In this document: positions 14,029 to 18,936 of the stretch, piece after piece
Layout: the number at the start of each line of letters is the position of its first letter
Numbering within the stretch: the first letter of the stretch is position 1
From: Saprospiraceae bacterium
Lineage (GTDB): Bacteria > Bacteroidota > Bacteroidia > Chitinophagales > Saprospiraceae
Direction: 5' to 3'
Assembly: GCA_020849825.1 (NCBI GenBank)
Contig: JADZFP010000254.1
Span: 1-18,936, forward strand
Length of the DNA: 18,936 bases
The notes under the pieces: generated by a model
What the model saw: the letters and a program-made list of their open reading frames with translations, nothing else
Databases searched by the model: none
Told to the model about the DNA's origin: nothing
Position numbers and translations under genes: made by a program

Positions 14029-17000
14029 ATGAAGAAATTTTACCAAACCCGTCTATTCAGGTTTACGGGCCTTGTGCTCGGTGTATTGATCTGGCTGGCA
14101 AATGCCGGCAATCCGCCAAACGGCCGTACGGGTGCTCCGTTCGACGGAAGTTGCGCAGATTGCCACAGCGGTGGTAACTTTAACGGCAACGTTGAAATTA
14201 CCGGTTTGCCATCCACAATTGAACCCAATACGACCTATCCGTTGGTAATTACGCTCACCGCAACCAGTGGCAGCCCCACTACCGGCGGGTTTCAGGCTGT
14301 TTTTGTCGACAACAACAACGGCAACTGCGGCGACCTTACTGCTGGAAACGCTCAAAGCGGAACTGAATTTTCCAACGGACGCGAATACATAGACCAACGG
14401 GGCGACAAAGCTTTTTCGGGTGGTTCGGTCAGTTGGAATTTCAACTGGAAATCGCCCGTATCCGTAGCCGGTAACACTGTTAAAGTATATTACATCGGCA
14501 ACTTCACCAATAATAACACCAATGCCAGCGGCGATTTTCCCGTCGCCGTTTCACAAAGCTATGCCTTTTCCGGGCCGCCACCCATGACGGCTTCCATCAC
14601 CGATATTCAAAATGTGAGCTGTTTCGGCGCCAACAACGGTTCGCTCACTGTAACGCCCGACGGCGGCGCACCACCTTACACCTATCTGTGGTCGAACAAC
14701 CAAACCAGCCAGACTGCCATCAACCTGGGCCCTGGCACCTATACGGTCACCGTGACCAGTTCGGGCGGCGGCGGCACCGCCACGGCGTCCGCATCGATTA
14801 CCCAGCCGACTCAGTTGAACGTAACGGCTACTTCTTCCAATACGATCACCTGCGCACAACCTACTGCCACACTCACGGCATCAGCCAGCGGCGGTACGCC
14901 GAATTATTCATATGTCTGGTTTAACAATGATACGGATAACCAAACTACCGTCGATGCCGGAGGATCCTATTCCGTTACAGCCACAGATCTTAATGGTTGT
15001 ACCAAAGTAACCACGGTAAACGTGAGCAGCAATACTGCTGTGCCCAATGCTACTGCCGGGCCGGATGCCGTGCTGACCTGCTCCCAAACCAGTGTGGTCC
15101 TGAATGGCCAGGGCTCTTCTTCTGGTACTAATTTCAGCTATACCTGGACGACGACCAACGGCAATATCGTCTCCGGCGCCAATACGCTCACTCCCACCGT
15201 CAATGCGCCTGGAACTTACATCCTGGCAGTTACCAACACCATCAATGGCTGCACCGCGACCGATGCCGCCGTGGTGACGGCCAATCAGACCCCTCCCACC
15301 GCAGCGGCTACCGGCGGGCAGCTGACCTGCACGACGACCAGCGTGCAACTCAATGTCACGACAAATGCAACCCAGCCGGGTTTTGTCTGGACGGGTCCCA
15401 ATGGTTTTACATCCACTTTGCAGAATCCATCTGTTACGGAAATTGGAACTTACCAGGTTGTCGTGACCAACGGATCAAATAACTGTACAGCGACATCTAC
15501 GGCCAATGTGACAATCAACAACACCCCGCCGACCGTAACGGCGACAGCAACCGGCCAACTGACTTGCTCTGTTTCGAGTATTGTGTTATCAGGCAACAGC
15601 AACGGCGTAAGTTATAGTTGGACGGGTCCCAATGGTTTTTCCAGCACACAACAAAACCCGACAGTCGGCGCACCGGGGACATACACGCTCAGCGCAACGG
15701 GTTCAAACGGCTGTATCGCCTCCGATACGGCAGTTGTACAGCAGAACACCACGCCTCCCGGAGCAACCGCTTCCGCAAATGGTCAGTTGAACTGCGTCAG
15801 CACCACGGTGCAGTTCAACGGCGGCAGTTCCGGTTCCAATCCCTCTTATTCCTGGACGGGCCCCAACAATTTTACCAGCACACTTCAGAATCCTGTGGTA
15901 AACACTCCCGGCGACTATTCATTGCTTGTAACATCCGGCCAAAACGGCTGTACGTCAAGCGCATCAACCACCGTTGTACAAAATATTGCCCCACCCACCG
16001 CCAGCGCAGTGACGCCGGTGAGCCTGACCTGTGTCTCTGCTACTGTTCAACTCGACGGTACGGCTTCTTCTCAGGGGCCCAGTTTTACGGCTCAATGGAC
16101 AACGACCGATGGCAACATCATTTCCGGCGCTACCACTCTTACGCCGGTGGTCGATGCACCGGGTACCTATAAGTTAATGGTGACGAATAATAACAACGGC
16201 TGTATGTCGACCAGCACGGTCACGGTAACCCAAAATCCGCCGGTTTCGGCCAATGCCACCGTAAACAACAACGTCAGTTGTAATGGCGGTACCGACGGCT
16301 CGGTGAGTGTGGCTGTCTCCGGTGGCAATGGCTCCTACACCTACCTTTGGTCGACGGGGGCTACGTCTGTTTCCGTTACCGGCCTCAGCGCAGGTACTTA
16401 CTCGGTTTCTGTAACCGACGGAGAAAGTTGCACGGCCGTGAGCGCTGTAACCGTTTCACAACCCTTGGCTTTATCAACCAATGCCTCGGCGACCGGCGAG
16501 ACGGCAGCCGGCGCCAACGACGGTACAGCCAGCGCCGTACCGGCCGGCGGTTCCTCGCCTTATTCCTATTTGTGGAGCAACAGCGCAACTACGGCCAGTA
16601 TAAGCAACCTGGCTCCGGGTAATTATACCGTTTCTGTAACCGATGCCAACAACTGCACCGCCGTTCAAACGGTGACGGTTAACAGTTTCAATTGCAGTAT
16701 CAATGCGACAATTTCGACACAAAACAGCAGCTGCAATGGCGACAATAACGGTACTGCCAGCGTCAGCCTGACCGGCGCTGCCGAACCAGTCGCATACCTG
16801 TGGAGCAACAGCGCTACCACTCAATCAGTTGGCAATCTTGCACCCGGCACTTGCACCGTCCAGATTACCGATGCCAACAACTGCCCGGCCCAGTTGTCGG
16901 CCACGATCACCGAACCTCCTGTATTGCTCGCCAATGCAGTGGCCACCAACGAAACAGCAGCCGGCGCCAACGACGGTACAGCCACTGCTGCCCCGACCGG

Positions 17001-18330
17001 CGGCACATCACCCTACACCTATGTATGGAATACCGGAGCAACTACACCCGGCATCAGTGCGCTCGCTCCCGGTACTTATACCGTCTCGGTACAGGACAAT
17101 AACAACTGCCTGGCTGTCCAGACCGTCGTGGTAAACTCCTTCAACTGTGCCATTTCTGCCAATATTACCACGGCCAATGTCGCTTGCAACGGTCAAAACA
17201 ACGGTCAGGCGACGGTAACTCTGAACGGCGGCGCACTGCCCTATACCTATTTGTGGTCGAACGGCAACACCACTGCTACTGCCGACCAACTGGCTGCCGG
17301 CGTCTACTCCGTCTCCGTGACGGATGCCAACAACTGCCTTGTGGTCACAAGCGCTGCAATTACAGAACCCGATGTACTGATTGCTACCGTGGCAGCCACC
17401 AGCAACGTGATTTGCCCGGAAGACCAAAACGGTTCCATCAGCCTGAACATTACGGGCGGCACGCTACCCTACCAGCTTCAATGGTCGGGCGGCCAAGGCG
17501 GACAAAACCTGGCGCCGGGTACGTACACCGTTTCGGTCACCGACAACAACAACTGCTCCGCTACGACGAGCGCTACAATTATTTCCACCGACGATGTTCC
17601 GCCGGTTCTGAGCTGCCCCGCCGCTTCGCTGGTAGCATGCCCCGGAGAGCCGGCAACTTATAATGCTCCTACGGCCAGCGACAATTGCAACCTGAACGGC
17701 GCGCAACCCGTACTGACCGCCGGCCTGGCCAGCGGTTCGGTATTCCCCGTCGGCACAACCACCATTGTCTACAATATTCAGGATGCATCCGGCAACAACG
17801 CCCAATGCTCGTTCGAGGTTATTGTAGAGGCCAATCCGGGCGTAAGCGTCGATGACGTGGTTAATGAATCCAACAGCGCGAGCAACGGCAGCATCAGCAT
17901 CAGTATTGAAGGCGGCGCCCCGGCGACCTTCCTCTGGGAAAAAGAAGGTGTGTTCTATTCCAGCGATGAAGACCTCACCGGTCTGGGCGCCGGCGCCTAT
18001 TCGCTGGTCGTGACATTTGCAAACGGCTGCACCCAGGTTGTTCCCGATATTCAGGTCAACAACGTATTGGGCGCTGCCAACCTGGCAACCGACTGGTCGC
18101 TGCGTTTGGCGCCCAACCCGGCCACCCACTTTGTCCGCATCGAAGCCCAGGGGCTGAAACTGCTGAAAGCCAGTTTGTACGATATGCAGGGTCAACTTGT
18201 TGTGGATTTTGATCCGGACAACCTCGAGGCCGAGCTTCCGCTGAATAATGTCCCGGCAGGTTATTATTACGTCGTTATCAGTGCCGAAAACGGCATCCGC
18301 CGGGCGCTGAAACTGGTAAAAGCAGAATAA
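14029..18330 (+). CDS. Giant T9SS-secreted repeat adhesin with CxxCH N-terminal domain and SprB/HYR repeats
   Basis: The 1433-residue protein has a signal peptide (about 1-26), then a domain to about 180 resembling the choice-of-anchor V type, with a heme-c-like motif CADCH (42-46). One SprB-like repeat follows (188-258), then six Ig/PKD-like repeats of about 75 residues (262-735; core W-TGPNGFTST-QNP and GQLTC), six SprB-type repeats (739-1184; CNG-NDG, PYTYLWSNG, LAPGTYTVSVTD-NNC), an HYR domain (1187-1268; PPVLSCP, ASDNC, FPVGTTTIVY) and a T9SS type A sorting domain (1356-1433; APNPATHFVRIE). It should be exported and anchored on the cell surface, probably for adhesion or gliding as proposed for SprB of Flavobacterium. 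Heme binding is suggested only by the motif. The composition is rich in Asn, Thr and Ser. The ATG at 14029 is fixed by the signal peptide. Confidence 0.92.
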   Translation: MKKFYQTRLFRFTGLVLGVLIWLANAGNPPNGRTGAPFDGSCADCHSGGNFNGNVEITGLPSTIEPNTTYPLVITLTATSGSPTTGGFQAVFVDNNNGNCGDLTAGNAQSGTEFSNGREYIDQRGDKAFSGGSVSWNFNWKSPVSVAGNTVKVYYIGNFTNNNTNASGDFPVAVSQSYAFSGPPPMTASITDIQNVSCFGANNGSLTVTPDGGAPPYTYLWSNNQTSQTAINLGPGTYTVTVTSSGGGGTATASASITQPTQLNVTATSSNTITCAQPTATLTASASGGTPNYSYVWFNNDTDNQTTVDAGGSYSVTATDLNGCTKVTTVNVSSNTAVPNATAGPDAVLTCSQTSVVLNGQGSSSGTNFSYTWTTTNGNIVSGANTLTPTVNAPGTYILAVTNTINGCTATDAAVVTANQTPPTAAATGGQLTCTTTSVQLNVTTNATQPGFVWTGPNGFTSTLQNPSVTEIGTYQVVVTNGSNNCTATSTANVTINNTPPTVTATATGQLTCSVSSIVLSGNSNGVSYSWTGPNGFSSTQQNPTVGAPGTYTLSATGSNGCIASDTAVVQQNTTPPGATASANGQLNCVSTTVQFNGGSSGSNPSYSWTGPNNFTSTLQNPVVNTPGDYSLLVTSGQNGCTSSASTTVVQNIAPPTASAVTPVSLTCVSATVQLDGTASSQGPSFTAQWTTTDGNIISGATTLTPVVDAPGTYKLMVTNNNNGCMSTSTVTVTQNPPVSANATVNNNVSCNGGTDGSVSVAVSGGNGSYTYLWSTGATSVSVTGLSAGTYSVSVTDGESCTAVSAVTVSQPLALSTNASATGETAAGANDGTASAVPAGGSSPYSYLWSNSATTASISNLAPGNYTVSVTDANNCTAVQTVTVNSFNCSINATISTQNSSCNGDNNGTASVSLTGAAEPVAYLWSNSATTQSVGNLAPGTCTVQITDANNCPAQLSATITEPPVLLANAVATNETAAGANDGTATAAPTGGTSPYTYVWNTGATTPGISALAPGTYTVSVQDNNNCLAVQTVVVNSFNCAISANITTANVACNGQNNGQATVTLNGGALPYTYLWSNGNTTATADQLAAGVYSVSVTDANNCLVVTSAAITEPDVLIATVAATSNVICPEDQNGSISLNITGGTLPYQLQWSGGQGGQNLAPGTYTVSVTDNNNCSATTSATIISTDDVPPVLSCPAASLVACPGEPATYNAPTASDNCNLNGAQPVLTAGLASGSVFPVGTTTIVYNIQDASGNNAQCSFEVIVEANPGVSVDDVVNESNSASNGSISISIEGGAPATFLWEKEGVFYSSDEDLTGLGAGAYSLVVTFANGCTQVVPDIQVNNVLGAANLATDWSLRLAPNPATHFVRIEAQGLKLLKASLYDMQGQLVVDFDPDNLEAELPLNNVPAGYYYVVISAENGIRRALKLVKAE
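16471..17376 (+). repeat. Tandem duplication of a 453-bp two-SprB-repeat unit within the adhesin gene
   Basis: Residues 815-965 and 966-1116 align as a 151-residue unit repeated twice (ETAAGANDGTA, VNSFNC and ITEP at matching places). At DNA level 28 consecutive bases at 16504-16531 are identical to 16957-16984, exactly 453 bp apart, while the rest has diverged. Confidence 0.75.
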
Positions 18331-18361
18331 TTTGATCTGTTTTTAAGCAGAACAAATACCT

Positions 18362-18420
18362 TGCGCCATATCTGAATCTGGCTGGTTTTGGCCAAATTTG
18401 GATATGGCGCATATTTTTTT
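18362..18420 (+). terminator. Rho-independent terminator after the adhesin gene
   Basis: An 11-bp perfect stem (18362-18372 with 18401-18411, arm TGCGCCATATC) encloses a smaller TGGC/GCCA hairpin and is followed by a run of T residues. It starts 32 bp after the stop at 18330. Confidence 0.82.
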
Positions 18421-18571
18421 TACTTTTTTACACCTTTTTGGAATCTGGCACGTTTTTACGATACCTATCATTTTAAAATAAATTAATCAGCCGTTTCAGG
18501 CCCATCCCCGCTTTTATCGGATATTTGCCTGGCTGTGTTAGTCACAACCAACTTTACGTAACCTTTTTACA

Positions 18572-18936
18572 ATGGAAGAGAAAAAACGCCGTCCTCGTTT
18601 GACCAAGACGGCACCCGGGTTTTCGCTGAAAGAGCGTCAAAAAACCTACTATCCTGAAAAAGACGACCAGTCGTCTCAAGATTCCCACAACGACAACGCT
18701 GAAGAAAAGAACGTCGAAAACCGCAATACCTCGGAAGGAGGTGGTTTTGAGCGCAAGCCTTGGCAAGACCGCAATACCGAAGGTGATGGCGGCTACGAGC
18801 GCAAGCCGTGGCAGGATCGCAATTCCGGCGGCGGCGGCGGCTACGAACGCAAGCCCTGGCAGGATCGCAATGCTGGCGGCGGCGGTGGCGGCTACGAACG
18901 CAAGCCCTGGCAGGATCGCAATGCCGGCGGTGGTGG
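18572..18936 (+). CDS. Start of a Gly-rich tandem-repeat protein, cut by the right edge
   Basis: An open frame from the ATG at 18572 runs off the window (121 residues visible). It starts MEEKKRRPRLTKTAPGFSLK with a charged, probably disordered stretch, and then repeats ERKPWQDRN four times (residues 60-68, 76-84, 92-100, 109-117) separated by glycine runs. The unit is 16-17 residues. No signal peptide is present, so it is probably cytoplasmic and, from the basic and glycine-rich composition, may bind RNA. Several Bacteroidota rRNA pseudouridine synthases (RluB type) carry similar low-complexity basic N-terminal extensions, so the catalytic domain may lie beyond the edge; this is a guess. No standard promoter was found in the 240-bp gap before it. 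Confidence 0.75.
   Translation, partial: MEEKKRRPRLTKTAPGFSLKERQKTYYPEKDDQSSQDSHNDNAEEKNVENRNTSEGGGFERKPWQDRNTEGDGGYERKPWQDRNSGGGGGYERKPWQDRNAGGGGGGYERKPWQDRNAGGG
18749..18936 (+). repeat. In-frame 48-51 bp tandem repeat in the Gly-rich protein gene
   Basis: Four copies of a unit encoding ERKPWQDRN plus a glycine linker, spaced 48, 48 and 51 bp, continue to the window edge. The two rightmost copies are nearly identical at DNA level while the first is the most diverged, so copies appear to have been added recently. Confidence 0.85.

Noticed and set aside
18749..18936. CRISPR-like repeat pattern at the right edge
   Set aside because: Repeats are in frame, lack unique spacers and encode a regular protein repeat.

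Overview
The window looks like chromosomal DNA from a member of the Bacteroidota, most likely a Saprospiria/Chitinophagia-type bacterium. The evidence is two secreted proteins with type IX secretion (T9SS) C-terminal sorting domains, SprB-type adhesin repeats, an OmpA/PD40 envelope protein, and several promoters of the Bacteroidota form (-33 TTG, 19-20 bp spacer, -7 TAnnTTTG). The species cannot be named from the sequence.

Layout. 1-2128 (minus strand): a polysaccharide flippase cut by the left edge and an SRAP/YedK DNA-protein crosslink protein. 2129-2809: a 681-bp gene-free, partly AT-rich region with one exact DnaA box, two one-mismatch boxes and several weaker ones; I read it as a candidate chromosomal origin (oriC). 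2810-4780 (plus strand): heme A synthase (CtaA/COX15) and an alpha/beta hydrolase, closed by a strong terminator. 4861-9464 (minus): a secreted Asp-box beta-propeller protein, threonine synthase and a PorE-like OmpA protein. Two parS-like ParB palindromes lie at the 3' end of and inside thrC, about 4 kb from the candidate origin. 9562-13762 (minus): a beta-oxidation pair, thiolase and a fused 3-hydroxyacyl-CoA dehydrogenase/enoyl-CoA hydratase, separated by an AT-rich VapBC-like toxin-antitoxin module. 14029-18330 (plus): a 1433-residue repeat adhesin with an N-terminal CxxCH domain and a T9SS tail. 18572-end (plus): the start of a protein with a Gly-rich tandem repeat, cut by the right edge.

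How it fits together. The strongest non-gene signal is the combination of DnaA-box cluster, AT-rich stretch, divergent flanking genes and nearby parS sites, which together suggest an origin/centromere region. The thiolase and the fused dehydrogenase/hydratase would jointly carry out the last three steps of fatty acid beta-oxidation. The surface genes (PorE-like protein, Asp-box exoprotein, giant adhesin) fit an organism that relies on T9SS export. In two places the T-tract of one gene's terminator appears to serve as the -33 element of the next gene's promoter. No tRNA, rRNA, CRISPR array, insertion sequence or prophage was seen.
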